64,000 nt of DNA, taken from the NCBI RefSeq assembly GCF_003437535.1, contig NZ_QSQT01000018.1, positions 14,467 through 78,466 on the forward strand, read 5' to 3'. Origin of the DNA: Phocaeicola plebeius (GTDB taxonomy: Bacteria; Bacteroidota; Bacteroidia; Bacteroidales; Bacteroidaceae). The notes beneath the pieces were generated by a model. That model had not been told where the DNA came from, did not search any database, and worked only from the letters and a program-made list of their open reading frames with translations. This document shows, one piece after another, positions 20,042-29,156 of this stretch. A program made the position numbers and the translations under genes. Every line of letters begins with the position of its first letter. The first letter of the stretch is position 1.

Positions 20042-20668
20042 TCAGAAGATTACACCCAAACGGAAACCGGCATGGTTCTGCCCCTCAATGTCGCAAGTCA
20101 ATGTCTGCGTCTTGTTCGTAGCATAACTGTAGTAACCGGCTACATGGAATCCCCATTTTTTTCCTGTCGGATAAATTTTCAGACCGATTTCCGGAGAAAC
20201 GTAGAATCCCCATGATTTGTCGTACACACCTCCGCTACCAAAGTAAGTGGTATTACGGGCAAACATAGCACCTGCCTTCACTCCGATGTAAGGCTTTACA
20301 TAACGGTTGGTAGAGAGATTATATGCCCCCATCACACCAAACGGTACCTGGAAGGCCGAACGCTGCTGGTCGGTAGTCAATGATTCCGTAGGCGACAACG
20401 GCAATGTCTGACGTCCCACATACTTATGGTTGGTATGGAAAGAAGCAAAGACTCCAGCTTCCCAACGAGGCGTAAACTGATAGCCCAGCTCAAAGTTCAT
20501 TCCCCATCCGCTCAACTTATCTGCAAAACCAGTGGAAAAAGGCGCATTCATCTGCCAGTCCACCTTCAAAGTAGTCTTGCTGATATCGAATTGCGAAAAT
20601 CCTTTTACAGCCACTCCCAGACACATAAAGGCCAGCAGCGCCATCTTTTTCAATATATTTATCTTCAT
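20042..20668 (-). CDS. Outer-membrane beta-barrel protein
   Basis: The 208-residue protein has a signal peptide (cleavage near GFSQ) and alternating amphipathic strands ending in FRLGVIF, the C-terminal aromatic signature of outer-membrane barrels. The size suits an eight-stranded barrel of the OmpA/porin-family type. It has a canonical AGGAGG ribosome site (complement of 20677-20682) 8 bases before the ATG, which is uncommon in this phylum. It is the last gene of a three-gene leftward operon with DUF4251 and DUF4136 proteins. Function is unknown. Confidence 0.8.
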   Translation of the reverse strand: MKINILKKMALLAFMCLGVAVKGFSQFDISKTTLKVDWQMNAPFSTGFADKLSGWGMNFELGYQFTPRWEAGVFASFHTNHKYVGRQTLPLSPTESLTTDQQRSAFQVPFGVMGAYNLSTNRYVKPYIGVKAGAMFARNTTYFGSGGVYDKSWGFYVSPEIGLKIYPTGKKWGFHVAGYYSYATNKTQTLTCDIEGQNHAGFRLGVIF

Positions 20669-20686
20669 TTCAAATTCCTCCTCTAA

Positions 20687-21310
20687 TTAATTAACCGATT
20701 TGATATAAGGTGACTGCTCGAAAGCCTGTACCACCGAATTCTGCAACATCATCTGATTAAACTGTCCGCTGTACTGGAATCCTGATGCGCTGGCATACCA
20801 CACCACCGGAAGATTTTTCTGTGTGCCGTCCTCATCGGCAGTCAGGTCGACCATCTCCATCACCAAGGTATTGGTATTATAGGAATAGGACACAGGATAC
20901 GGATAATACCATCCGGACCAGGGGCCCCAGAAACCATAATCCCACCAGCCGCCCCAATAGCCACCGGTAATGACCTGAGTTGTCTGAGCCACATAGGAAA
21001 GCTGCAAGCCCACATTGGCTTCTTCCTTCTTTTCCGGATCAAGGATACGGGTGTATCCGCGTGCATCCATTTCTGCGGCAACCTTATTAATAATCGCCTT
21101 TGCATTTTCATCCTTCCAGTAGGTAGCTCGATGACCACCTGCCTCTAAAATACTGTCAGGCAAGAAATACGTTTTATAACCACCAAAGTCGGCATCCTTG
21201 TCATAATCGGTGTAGACCACCAGATCCGCGTCCAACTGATTCATGTCAGGGTCTTTCTCACAAGCCGACAACCCCAACAACAGACACGCAAAAAACAACA
21301 TCTTTCTCAT
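20687..21310 (-). CDS. DUF4136-family lipoprotein
   Basis: The 207-residue lipoprotein has lipobox LSAC (Cys17). DUF4136 features are the N-terminal YTDYDKDADFGGYKTYFL strand region and the C-terminal helical end. A Trp/Tyr/Gly-rich insert (GGYWGGWWDYGFWGPWSGWY, near residues 117-136) lies in the middle. The function of the family is unknown; location is probably the outer-membrane inner leaflet. It is flanked by 16- and 18-base gaps in an operon with DUF4251 and a beta-barrel protein. Confidence 0.85.
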   Translation of the reverse strand: MRKMLFFACLLLGLSACEKDPDMNQLDADLVVYTDYDKDADFGGYKTYFLPDSILEAGGHRATYWKDENAKAIINKVAAEMDARGYTRILDPEKKEEANVGLQLSYVAQTTQVITGGYWGGWWDYGFWGPWSGWYYPYPVSYSYNTNTLVMEMVDLTADEDGTQKNLPVVWYASASGFQYSGQFNQMMLQNSVVQAFEQSPYIKSVN

Positions 21311-21326
21311 AATTCATCTTGTTTTA

Positions 21327-21878
21327 TCAAATTGAACGTCCTTTAAATACTGAGCTCTTGAAAGCCGGAAGTATCACCCCGTTCAGGGTCAGACGATTGG
21401 AATTAAAATTCGGAGTAATGGTAACCGTAGCATTATTCGTTCCCTTCGGCATGCTGATGTCCAGACGAGCCGAAATGCCGACACCCATTACATTCATGGA
21501 TAAATAGAGCGTCCCCCTCTTGTCAGTCCTCATCTCATAAGAAGAGACCTTTCCATTTACCGTTACGCCTCCCAGTCCGTTAGGACCTGCCGCCGGAATA
21601 TTGAAAGCCACCTGCACCACTGCATCTTCTCCATCTACAGACACAAAGTTGGTATTCGATGTGACGTAAGCCGTCTGCCCATACTTGAACACCACCTGGT
21701 CTGCTTCAAGGGTAAACTTCTTTGCATTGATAGCTTCCACTGCTTCTGCATGCTGGATACTGTCTATTTTCTCTTGAAGAGCTTTCTTTTCTTCTTTGGT
21801 CAACTCAACTTCTTGAGCCTGAATATGTCCGACCATCAAGGCCAGTGCGCATATCAGAATTGATACCATCTTTTTCAT
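21327..21878 (-). CDS. DUF4251-family secreted protein
   Basis: The 183-residue protein has a Sec signal (cleavage after HIQA) and then a charged helix (ELTKEEKKALQEKID). The DUF4251 beta-rich domain follows, with motifs FVSVDGEDAVVQV and GGVTVNGKVSSYE. It is Bacteroidetes-specific with no assigned function. It is the first gene of the leftward envelope operon; no clear leftward -7 box is seen upstream. Confidence 0.85.
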   Translation of the reverse strand: MKKMVSILICALALMVGHIQAQEVELTKEEKKALQEKIDSIQHAEAVEAINAKKFTLEADQVVFKYGQTAYVTSNTNFVSVDGEDAVVQVAFNIPAAGPNGLGGVTVNGKVSSYEMRTDKRGTLYLSMNVMGVGISARLDISMPKGTNNATVTITPNFNSNRLTLNGVILPAFKSSVFKGRSI

Positions 21879-21989
21879 AAATCTATGTCTTTAATTGATT
21901 ACATACTATAAACAACGAATTCAGCGTTTTGCTGCATAATTCCTGTTTAAAAAAGTATAATGTATTGCCCCCTTTTCAAATAAAATTGT

Positions 21990-21997
21990 TATCTTTA
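21990..21997 (+). promoter_or_regulatory. Possible -7 box TATCTTTA
   Basis: This is one base off the TAnnTTTG consensus. TTG at 21965-21967 lies 22 bases upstream, slightly longer than usual. It would serve the gene at 22045. Confidence 0.35.
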
Positions 21998-22044
21998 GAA
22001 TATATAAAGAAAAAATCTATTCATAACCTTTAAAAAACCGTACC

Positions 22045-22713
22045 ATGACACACATCAGCGAAATAACCTTATTGATTGCCGTCATTGCACTGGCCCTCTG
22101 GCCGGTCGTATTGTTCGCCCTGCGCTTCTTGCGCGAGCGTCAAAAACGGTTGGAATACATTGAAAGAATGACAAAAGACGAACAGGACGAAGTCACGACA
22201 AAAGACCTTGTCATCAGCGTTCTGAAGAAAATAGGCTGCCAGCCTAAGGTGAATGAAGAAAATCACATCACCTTTAAATATCAGGGAGACGATTTCTATA
22301 TTGCGGCAGAAGAAGAGAACCGATTTATCATGATCTGGAATCCATGGTGGGGCTCCATCAATGCCGACAACGAAGCGCTTCCTTATCTGAAAGAGATTAT
22401 CAATTTGGCCAATGTAAACTCACTGGTCACTACCGTCTATATGGCGGACGAGGATGAGAAGACCATCGGACTACACTCCCGTTGCCACACGTTCTTCTCT
22501 CCCAGAGAAGGAGAGCTGGAAGAACACATGAAAATGCTGCTGGACTATTTCTTTGACATGCACAATGTGATAAAGGACAACATGAACCAGTTAGGCCAGG
22601 CAGCCATCAACGAGGAAGAGAAAAAAGAACGCGTAAAAGTAAAAGGTTTTTCCGCCTATAAGGACAACACCATGCCTATTGAGGCGAAGAAAGAGGAAGA
22701 GAAGAAAGAGTAG
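22045..22713 (+). CDS. Hypothetical protein with N-terminal membrane helix
   Basis: The 222-residue protein has one transmembrane helix (residues 6-28), a basic cytoplasmic turn (RFLRERQKR), and a soluble alpha/beta domain of about 130 residues. This domain (KDLVISVLKKIGCQPKV, then FIMIWNPWWG) recalls YbjN/secretion-chaperone-like folds. The tail is highly charged and Lys/Glu-rich. I do not recognise a function. Its last 38 bases overlap the convergent queH gene, so the two transcripts collide. Confidence 0.7.
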   Translation: MTHISEITLLIAVIALALWPVVLFALRFLRERQKRLEYIERMTKDEQDEVTTKDLVISVLKKIGCQPKVNEENHITFKYQGDDFYIAAEEENRFIMIWNPWWGSINADNEALPYLKEIINLANVNSLVTTVYMADEDEKTIGLHSRCHTFFSPREGELEEHMKMLLDYFFDMHNVIKDNMNQLGQAAINEEEKKERVKVKGFSAYKDNTMPIEAKKEEEKKE

Positions 22714-23302
22714 GTTCTTCGTCGTGCTTCCGCATACTGAATTCACAGCCGCAATACTGCTGGTTATAGAAATTATATTCCTTGATAATGGCTATACGAC
22801 GCTCACTCAAGCCCCCCCTGCGCCAGTTCTGTTCCCACCAGGTTACGTCGGGATAAGCAGCTACAGCCCAATGTCCTGCTTCATTAATCTGCTCCAGGCT
22901 TTTCCAGCGAGAGGAAGCTAACGTGGTCGTGATGACTGAGAAACCGTGTTCATGTGCATAACGGGCCGTATCGGCCAGACGCATTTTAAAGCATTTCAGG
23001 CAACGCCCTCCGCGCTCCGGTTCGTTTTCAAGTCCGGCCACCGTACAACGCCAGAATGCATGGTCATAATCTGCATCCACAATATCCAAGCCCAACGACT
23101 GGGCATAGCGGGTACACTCGTCCTTACGGATATTGTATTCCTCCAACGGATAGATATTCGGATTACAATAATAGATAGTAGGGCGTATGCCATGATTCAA
23201 CAGACATTCGATAATGGCCGATGAACACGGTGCGCAACAGGTGTGCAACAAGACTTTGTCGGCTCCACCCGGTACTTCCAATTCAAATTTCTTCTTTTTC
23301 AT
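22676..23302 (-). CDS. queH: Epoxyqueuosine reductase QueH
   Basis: The 208-residue enzyme catalyses the last step of queuosine synthesis, epoxyqueuosine to queuosine in tRNA. QueH is the non-homologous replacement of QueG. Cysteine pairs that hold the iron-sulfur cluster and metal are visible: HTCCAPC near the N-terminus, CLKCFKMRL in the middle and QQYCGCEF near the C-terminus, with YCNPNIYPLEEY between. ATG at 23302 is preferred; an in-frame GTG at 23314 is possible. It lies directly after the MarR gene (stop at 23317), so it may share that transcript. Confidence 0.9.
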   Translation of the reverse strand: MKKKKFELEVPGGADKVLLHTCCAPCSSAIIECLLNHGIRPTIYYCNPNIYPLEEYNIRKDECTRYAQSLGLDIVDADYDHAFWRCTVAGLENEPERGGRCLKCFKMRLADTARYAHEHGFSVITTTLASSRWKSLEQINEAGHWAVAAYPDVTWWEQNWRRGGLSERRIAIIKEYNFYNQQYCGCEFSMRKHDEEPTLSSLPLSSPQ

Positions 23303-23316
23303 CCTTTCACTCACCT

Positions 23317-23706
23317 TTATTCACACGAATCAGACACTCCCTCCGCATAAGAAGCAAACAAGGGTTGCAACAACTCCGGTATATCTATCCCCTGCTCGCG
23401 TATTCCCTTCAGACAGTTATGCGCTTCTTTTGTCAGAGAGAAATACATTTGCCGCTTGTCTTTCTCGCCCAAGGCACGCACCAACAGATTCCGCTCTTCC
23501 ACCGCACGAATCACCTTGGAGGCATGCGAGGGAGTCAGTCCCGTACGCTCTACAATCGTACTGGCCGCTACCCGCTCCTTACCGATGGCACATAACACCA
23601 TAGCTTCGTTCAGCGACACTCCATGCGACTGCATCAAACGGGATTCAAGTTCAGAGAGAGCCCGAAAGAGCTCTCTCATCACACAAATACATTTTATTTT
23701 TTCCAT
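23317..23706 (-). CDS. MarR-family transcriptional regulator
   Basis: The 129-residue protein has a winged helix-turn-helix (ASTIVERTGLTPSHASKVIRAVEERNLLVRAL, then the wing GEKDKRQMYFSLT). It starts 2 bases after the stop of the sulfur flavoprotein and so probably controls that operon. MarR proteins are dimeric repressors that usually bind inverted repeats and sense small ligands or oxidation. Two candidate operators lie upstream of the flavoprotein at 26182 and 26234. Confidence 0.88.
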   Translation of the reverse strand: MEKIKCICVMRELFRALSELESRLMQSHGVSLNEAMVLCAIGKERVAASTIVERTGLTPSHASKVIRAVEERNLLVRALGEKDKRQMYFSLTKEAHNCLKGIREQGIDIPELLQPLFASYAEGVSDSCE

Positions 23707-23708
23707 AC

Positions 23709-26156
23709 TTAAATAAACAGATTTACATTGGCTTCCTCGGCACGATCCATATAGGTCGCTACCCCACCGATGGTGACGTTGTCCAGCAGTTCCTCCTTTT
23801 TCACTCCCATCACGTCCATTGACATCTGACAGGCAATGAATTCTACTCCATTATCAATGGCCTGCTGGCGAAGTGATTCCAACGAATCGATTCCCTTACG
23901 GTTCATAATGTAACGCATCATCTTCGTACCCATACCTCCCATGTTCATCTTTGAAAGCTTGAGTTTCCGAGAGCTGGAAGGCAACATCATGCCGAACATT
24001 TTTCCAAAAATATCCTTCTGTACCGACGGTTTCCGTTCCTTCTTGATGGCATTCAGTCCCCAGAAGGTAAAGAAGATGGTCACTTTCTTGCCCGTAGCTG
24101 CCGCACCGTTAGCCAGCACAAAGGTAGCCAAAGTTTTGTCAAGGTCATCACTGAAAAGGATGAAAGTTTTTCCCTTCTCTCCCACGTCCTGACGGGAAGC
24201 CTCTATGGCACAAGGAGTCGCTTTCTCTACCACTACCTTATAGATTCCCCCTTCCGACTTTGAAGAAAGGAAGCGGTTTCCGGTAGTACGGCACCATGCC
24301 TCTGCGTCTCTCGGGAAGCCGGCATCCGTAGCATGAATTTCCATCTGCTCACCGGCTTTCAGTTCCTCCATCCCTTTTTTCAAACGCAAGATAGGGCCAG
24401 GACACTGTATGCCACAGGCATCTACCACATGTACCTTTTTGCAATCCGAATTTCCTTCAGCCGTTTCACACGAGCAGGCTACGGCACATGCTTCTTCCGG
24501 CTGGCAAACCGGAGTAACCGCTGCATTGTAGGTCTTGATACCACCTATCAGGTTGCGCACATCCTTATAACCGTTTTCTTTCAGAATGTTGGAAGCCAGA
24601 TAGCCGCGCAAGCCGACTCCACAATACAAGAAGACTGGTTTGTCCGATGGAATTTCCTTCATCCGTGAACGCATTTCATCCAAAGGTACGTTTACCGCTC
24701 CAGGAATGTGCCCCAGTTCATATTCGTCTTTTGTCCGTACATCCACCAAGGTCACCTTAGTCAAATCGGCCTGCTGTAATTCTCTCCAATAAAGAGGAGT
24801 CATCTTGCCGTTCAAGATATTTCCAGCTACATAGCCCGACACCGCTACCGGATCTTTAGCTGAAGAGAAAGGAGGTGCGTAGGCATGTTCCAGTTGCATC
24901 AAATCATATACGGTTCCTTTCTGCTTGATGACCAGTGCATATTCATCAATGCGCTTATCCACTCCATTGTATCCCACAATCTGTGCCCCATACAAACGAC
25001 CGTCTTCAGGAGAGAAAGTAATCTTGATGTCCATCTGCAGGGAACCGGGATAGTAACCGGCATGCGAACCTGAGTGAATGGTTGCCGACAGATAAGGCAT
25101 ACCAAAAACTTTCAGACGCTTAGCCGGAAGTCCCGTAGAAGCCACAGTCAAGTCAAATACTTTCGCTATGGCAGTCCCGATAGAGCCTTCATATTTCACC
25201 CGGTTACCAAATGTCATGTTGTCGGCTACGATACGTGCCTGACGATTGGCCGGTCCGGCCAGAAAGTTCAACCACGGCTTACCGGTAATCGGATGCGGAT
25301 ATTCAATGGCATCACCTACGGCATACACTGACTCGTCGGAAGTCTGCAGGTATTCATTTACATAAATACCCTTCATTTCTCCTAACTTCAATCCGGCTTC
25401 TACAGCCAGATGAGTTTCTGCCCGTACACCGATAGAAAGAATAACCAGCTGAGCTTCTGCCTGTAACCCCGACTGGAATTTAACTCTCAGTCCGGAATCG
25501 GTCTTTTCAAAGGCTTCCACTGCCTGTTTCAGATACAGTTTGACACCCTTCTGTTGCAGATGGCCATGCACCAGCGCTGCCATAGAGAAATCAATCGGTC
25601 CCATCACCTGATCAGCCATCTCTACTACAGCCACCTCAATACCGGCATGATGAAGGTTCTCGGCCATTTCCAATCCGATAAAACCACCTCCTACAATCAC
25701 CGCTTTCTTTATCTCATGGCTCTGCATGTAAGTCTTAATGCGGTCTGTATCTGCCACATTTCTCAGGGTAAAGATTCCTTCATTATCAATTCCCGGCAAA
25801 GGAGGACGCACTGGCGATGCCCCCGGTGAAAGCAGCAATTTATCGTATGTTTCAGTATATTCTTTCCCGTCCGAAGTACGTACCTTTACTTCTTTACGGG
25901 CAGTATCAATTGCCATAACCTCCGAACGTACCCGCACATCGATGCGAAAACGAGTGGAGAATGCTTCCGGAGTCTGTACAAACAAGCGGTCGCGCTCCTG
26001 AATCACCCCACCTATATAATAAGGTAAACCACAATTGGCATAAGAGATATATTCTCCACGCTCAAACAAAATGATTTCAGCCTTTTCCGTGTTTCTCCGA
26101 ATACGGGTAGCCGCAGTGGCTCCACCTGCTACCCCACCAACAATTACATACTTCAT
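23709..26156 (-). CDS. CoA-disulfide reductase-like flavoprotein fused to rhodanese, TusA and DsrE domains
   Basis: The 815-residue protein carries four sulfur-related modules. Residues 1-310 are an FAD/NAD(P)H pyridine-nucleotide reductase (GGVAGGATAATRIRR, redox Cys42 in YANCGLPYY). About 330-435 is the dimerisation domain. About 450-545 is a rhodanese domain with CGVGLRG, Cys near 510. About 570-640 is TusA (CGIQCPGPILRLKKG), and 655-815 is a DsrE/DsrF-like domain. It probably moves persulfide sulfur between its own domains or reduces CoA-persulfide. It heads a leftward operon with MarR and QueH. Confidence 0.88.
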   Translation of the reverse strand: MKYVIVGGVAGGATAATRIRRNTEKAEIILFERGEYISYANCGLPYYIGGVIQERDRLFVQTPEAFSTRFRIDVRVRSEVMAIDTARKEVKVRTSDGKEYTETYDKLLLSPGASPVRPPLPGIDNEGIFTLRNVADTDRIKTYMQSHEIKKAVIVGGGFIGLEMAENLHHAGIEVAVVEMADQVMGPIDFSMAALVHGHLQQKGVKLYLKQAVEAFEKTDSGLRVKFQSGLQAEAQLVILSIGVRAETHLAVEAGLKLGEMKGIYVNEYLQTSDESVYAVGDAIEYPHPITGKPWLNFLAGPANRQARIVADNMTFGNRVKYEGSIGTAIAKVFDLTVASTGLPAKRLKVFGMPYLSATIHSGSHAGYYPGSLQMDIKITFSPEDGRLYGAQIVGYNGVDKRIDEYALVIKQKGTVYDLMQLEHAYAPPFSSAKDPVAVSGYVAGNILNGKMTPLYWRELQQADLTKVTLVDVRTKDEYELGHIPGAVNVPLDEMRSRMKEIPSDKPVFLYCGVGLRGYLASNILKENGYKDVRNLIGGIKTYNAAVTPVCQPEEACAVACSCETAEGNSDCKKVHVVDACGIQCPGPILRLKKGMEELKAGEQMEIHATDAGFPRDAEAWCRTTGNRFLSSKSEGGIYKVVVEKATPCAIEASRQDVGEKGKTFILFSDDLDKTLATFVLANGAAATGKKVTIFFTFWGLNAIKKERKPSVQKDIFGKMFGMMLPSSSRKLKLSKMNMGGMGTKMMRYIMNRKGIDSLESLRQQAIDNGVEFIACQMSMDVMGVKKEELLDNVTIGGVATYMDRAEEANVNLFI

Positions 26157-26181
26157 AACTATTTATTTTCTTTGTTATTAT

Positions 26182-26246
26182 TTTCTAATGGAAACTTTTT
26201 GCAAAGAAAATAAATAATTACATAAAGAATAAATTTCCAATGGAAA
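26182..26246. promoter_or_regulatory. Two candidate MarR operators flanking a leftward -7 box
   Basis: TTTCCAATGGAAA (26234-26246) is a perfect palindrome around a central A, and TTTCTAATGGAAA (26182-26194) differs by one base. Their starts are 52 bases apart, about five helical turns. Between them on the minus strand is TTTCTTTG (26202-26209), one mismatch from the -7 consensus, directed at the flavoprotein gene 46 bases away. Confidence 0.6.
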
Positions 26247-26287
26247 ATATTCACCAATTAAGCATTATTAAGGGAAAGCGTCTCTTT

Positions 26288-26782
26288 CTAAGCTAATTTC
26301 TGATAAGCCAGTCGCGGAGTTCCATTACGCACATAGATAATTCCACAATACGCAAAGCCTGTAGAAAGCAGCAGATGTTGCATCACCTTGTTGTCTGCAT
26401 GAGTATCGGCACGCAGGCACGGCCACTGACGGAAGCACCAGTCCACACACAGTTTTCCTATCCCCTTGCAGGAGCCGTCGGATGCCAGCCGATGAATCAC
26501 ATAATAGGGAGAGTCGTCTCGCCATTCCCCGTTTTCAATGCGTGCATAGGTCGGATCGGGTCCCTGAATGAAACAGAAAGTGGCCACTGCTCTTCCATCC
26601 TCCGTTACACACACATAACAGTGAGAAGCTTCTATTTCCTCCTGTATCAGTTCCCGCTGGGGATATCCGTTAATCCACTGATTAGGGTTTCCCGTGCGAC
26701 ACATGAAACGACGGGCTTCTTCAAATATCTCCATCAAACGGTCCAAATCATCCAATGTAGCCTTGCGTATCTGTAAATTCAT
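26288..26782 (-). CDS. GNAT-family N-acetyltransferase
   Basis: The 164-residue cytoplasmic acetyltransferase has the GNAT fold: N-terminal IRKATLDDLDRLMEIFEEA, the central strand ATFCFIQGPD, and the acetyl-CoA loop region RLASDGSCKGIGKLCVDWCF (loop GSCKGIGK), followed by ADTHADNKVMQHLLLSTGF. The acceptor substrate is unknown. It stands alone between the sulfur operon and tRNA-Ala. Confidence 0.88.
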   Translation of the reverse strand: MNLQIRKATLDDLDRLMEIFEEARRFMCRTGNPNQWINGYPQRELIQEEIEASHCYVCVTEDGRAVATFCFIQGPDPTYARIENGEWRDDSPYYVIHRLASDGSCKGIGKLCVDWCFRQWPCLRADTHADNKVMQHLLLSTGFAYCGIIYVRNGTPRLAYQKLA

Positions 26783-26850
26783 AAGTCTTTTCTATTTTGA
26801 TAAACCGACGCAAAACTAATGGTTTTCTTCTGTTTTATAGAGCAGGTTTC

Positions 26851-26880
26851 TTGTTTTTTTGAAATAATGTTGTACCTTTG
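26851..26880 (+). promoter_or_regulatory. tRNA-Ala promoter (-33 TTG, -7 TACCTTTG)
   Basis: TACCTTTG at 26873-26880 and TTG at 26851-26853 are 19 bases apart, the typical Bacteroides layout, 20 bases before the tRNA. Confidence 0.75.
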
Positions 26881-26900
26881 TGACAACTTCAAAAACAAAT

Positions 26901-26974
26901 GGGGCATTAGCTCATCTGGCTAGAGCGTTTGACTGGCAGTCAAAAGGTGGCAGGTTCGAGTCCTGTATGCTCCA
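26901..26974 (+). tRNA. tRNA-Ala (anticodon GGC)
   Basis: The 74-base cloverleaf has acceptor GGGGCAT/ATGCTCC, anticodon stem TTTGA/TCAAA with loop CTGGCAG (anticodon GGC), and T-arm CAGGTTCGAGTCCTG. CCA is not encoded. Confidence 0.95.
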
Positions 26975-27054
26975 CTTTTTCTTTTCTACTCCACTTGACT
27001 TTTCCCTGATTAAATATAAAAACAGACCTTGTCTGACTTATTCAATTTATTATT

Positions 27055-27750
27055 ATGTACAGTATTTTAATCATAGAAGACGATAAACGAGTAGCCGATT
27101 TGCTAAAAACCGGACTGGAAGAAAATGGCTATCACACCATGGTGGCATACGATGGAGCCATGGGGCTTCGTCTGTTCCAATCTCACTCTTTTCAGCTGGT
27201 TATTTCGGATATTATTCTTCCCAAAATGGATGGCTTTGAACTCTGCAAAGAAATACGCAAAGCAAATCCGCATATCCCTGTACTTATGCTGACAGCCTTG
27301 GGGTCAACCGATGATAAACTCGATGGATTTGATGCAGGTGCAGATGACTACATGGTAAAACCTTTCGACTTCCGGGAACTGAACGCACGCATTAAAGTGC
27401 TTCTGAAAAGAAAAGCAGAAGCAACTGTATCTGTTGTTGCTCCCGAGAAACTTACCTACAAAGACTTGCAGATTGATACCAACCGCAGGGAAGTGATGCG
27501 CCAAGGTAGCCTCATCCGCTTATCTCCAAAAGAATACAACCTGCTTACCTACATGGTGCAGAATGCAGAACGAGTCATCAGCCGGATAGAAATTGCCGAA
27601 AAAGTCTGGAATACCCACTTTGATACCGGTACCAACTTTATCGATGTGTACATCAATTACCTGCGTAAAAAAATAGACAAAGACTTTGAAACCAAACTGA
27701 TTCACACCAAACCTGGAATCGGATTTATTCTTACTGACGAAAAGCCATGA
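27055..27750 (+). CDS. OmpR/PhoB-family response regulator
   Basis: The 231-residue protein has a receiver domain (phosphoacceptor Asp52 in LVISDIILPKMDG, acidic pair EDD at 8-10, Lys in YMVKPFD) and a C-terminal winged helix (IRLSPKEYNLLTYMVQN ... NFIDVYINYLRKKID). It is partnered with the histidine kinase that overlaps it by 4 bases. Regulators of this class bind 7-bp direct repeats at an 11-bp period. Just such a box lies downstream at 29188-29227, ahead of the P-type ATPase. Confidence 0.93.
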   Translation: MYSILIIEDDKRVADLLKTGLEENGYHTMVAYDGAMGLRLFQSHSFQLVISDIILPKMDGFELCKEIRKANPHIPVLMLTALGSTDDKLDGFDAGADDYMVKPFDFRELNARIKVLLKRKAEATVSVVAPEKLTYKDLQIDTNRREVMRQGSLIRLSPKEYNLLTYMVQNAERVISRIEIAEKVWNTHFDTGTNFIDVYINYLRKKIDKDFETKLIHTKPGIGFILTDEKP

Positions 27751-29117
27751 AAATTAAAACCGCACTTACGCTCAAAAATACCGGAGTCATAGCTGTGGTA
27801 TTTCTGCTTTGCATGACCTTAATCTATCTGGTCAGCGAGCATATCCGAAGCAATACCTTCTTCCATAACCTGAAGAGTGAAGCTGTCACTAAAGTGCATC
27901 TGTTCCTGCAAAACCAGGTAGATGCCGACATCATGCAATCCATCTACCTGAATAATAAGGAGTTTATCAATGAGGTGGAAGTGGCTGTATATACCACAGA
28001 CTTTCACATGCTCTACCACGACGCCATCGACAATGATATTGTCAAAGAGAATCCGGAAATGATTGCCCAAATTCTCCAACAAAAGGAAATTGAATTTTAT
28101 ATCGGGAAATACCAGGCCGTCGGGATGGTTTATCCTTTCAACGGACAGACTTATATTGTGACGGCCGCAGCTTACGACGGTTACGGACACACCAACCTGC
28201 TGGAACTTCAGAAAACCTTGGTTATCCTGTTCTTTATCGGTCTCCTGCTTTTATTTATTACCTGCTATTTCCTGGTTCGGGCATCCTTAAAACCTATCCG
28301 GGAAATCGTAAAAGAAGCAGAAACGATTACCGCTTCGCGTATTGACCAGCGTCTGCCCGTAAGAAACGAGAAAGACGAATTAGGAGAATTAAGCCAGGCT
28401 TTCAATGAACTACTGGAGCGACTTGAAATATCATTCAACTCCCAGAAAATGTTTGTCAGCAACGTGTCTCACGAAATGAGAACCCCGCTGGCTGCCCTCA
28501 TTGCGGAACTGGATTTGTGTCTGCAGAAAGACCGTACAGAAACACAATATCGTCAAGCCATACAGAACGTGCTACAGGATGCACGACGAATGACAAAACT
28601 GATTGACGGGCTGCTTAATTTGGCTAAAGCTGATTACCAGAAAGAACAGATCAAGATGCATGAAATCCGGTTGGACGAATTGTTGCTCGATACACGGGAA
28701 ATCATTCTTCGTGCCCATCCGGAATACCACATCGAACTGATTTTTGAACAGGAAGATGCGGAAGACGACCGGATGATTACCGTCATGGGCAATGATTACC
28801 TGCTAACCATTGCCTTTGCTAACTTGATTGAGAATAACTGCAAGTATTCGGACGACAAATCTTCTTTCATTCAGATTTCCTACTGGGATAAATGGACCAT
28901 TATCCGCCTGTCGGATGACGGAATTGGTATGTCGGATGCAGAAAAAGAAAAGATTTTCACCTTGTTCTACCGCGGAGAGCAGGAACAGCATGCGGAAGGA
29001 CACGGCATCGGGATGGCGCTTGCACAGAAAATCATCGCCCTGCATCAGGGCAGTATAGCCGTACATTCAAAACAAGGAGAAGGAACGACCTTCATCATTG
29101 AACTTCCTCACATTTAA
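27747..29117 (+). CDS. Membrane sensor histidine kinase
   Basis: The 456-residue kinase overlaps the regulator by ATGA. It has a first membrane helix (about 12-30), a periplasmic sensor of about 120 residues, a second helix (about 156-177) and HAMP. HisKA has His242 in FVSNVSHEMRTPLAAL, and HATPase_c has the motifs NLIENNCKYS, DDGIGMSD and GHGIGMALAQKI. The stimulus is unknown. The downstream Mg2+-type ATPase suggests divalent cation or envelope stress, which is inference. Confidence 0.93.
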   Translation: MKIKTALTLKNTGVIAVVFLLCMTLIYLVSEHIRSNTFFHNLKSEAVTKVHLFLQNQVDADIMQSIYLNNKEFINEVEVAVYTTDFHMLYHDAIDNDIVKENPEMIAQILQQKEIEFYIGKYQAVGMVYPFNGQTYIVTAAAYDGYGHTNLLELQKTLVILFFIGLLLLFITCYFLVRASLKPIREIVKEAETITASRIDQRLPVRNEKDELGELSQAFNELLERLEISFNSQKMFVSNVSHEMRTPLAALIAELDLCLQKDRTETQYRQAIQNVLQDARRMTKLIDGLLNLAKADYQKEQIKMHEIRLDELLLDTREIILRAHPEYHIELIFEQEDAEDDRMITVMGNDYLLTIAFANLIENNCKYSDDKSSFIQISYWDKWTIIRLSDDGIGMSDAEKEKIFTLFYRGEQEQHAEGHGIGMALAQKIIALHQGSIAVHSKQGEGTTFIIELPHI

Positions 29118-29156
29118 TCTTTTGGCACATCCATTCAAAGAAAAATAAACTCCATC

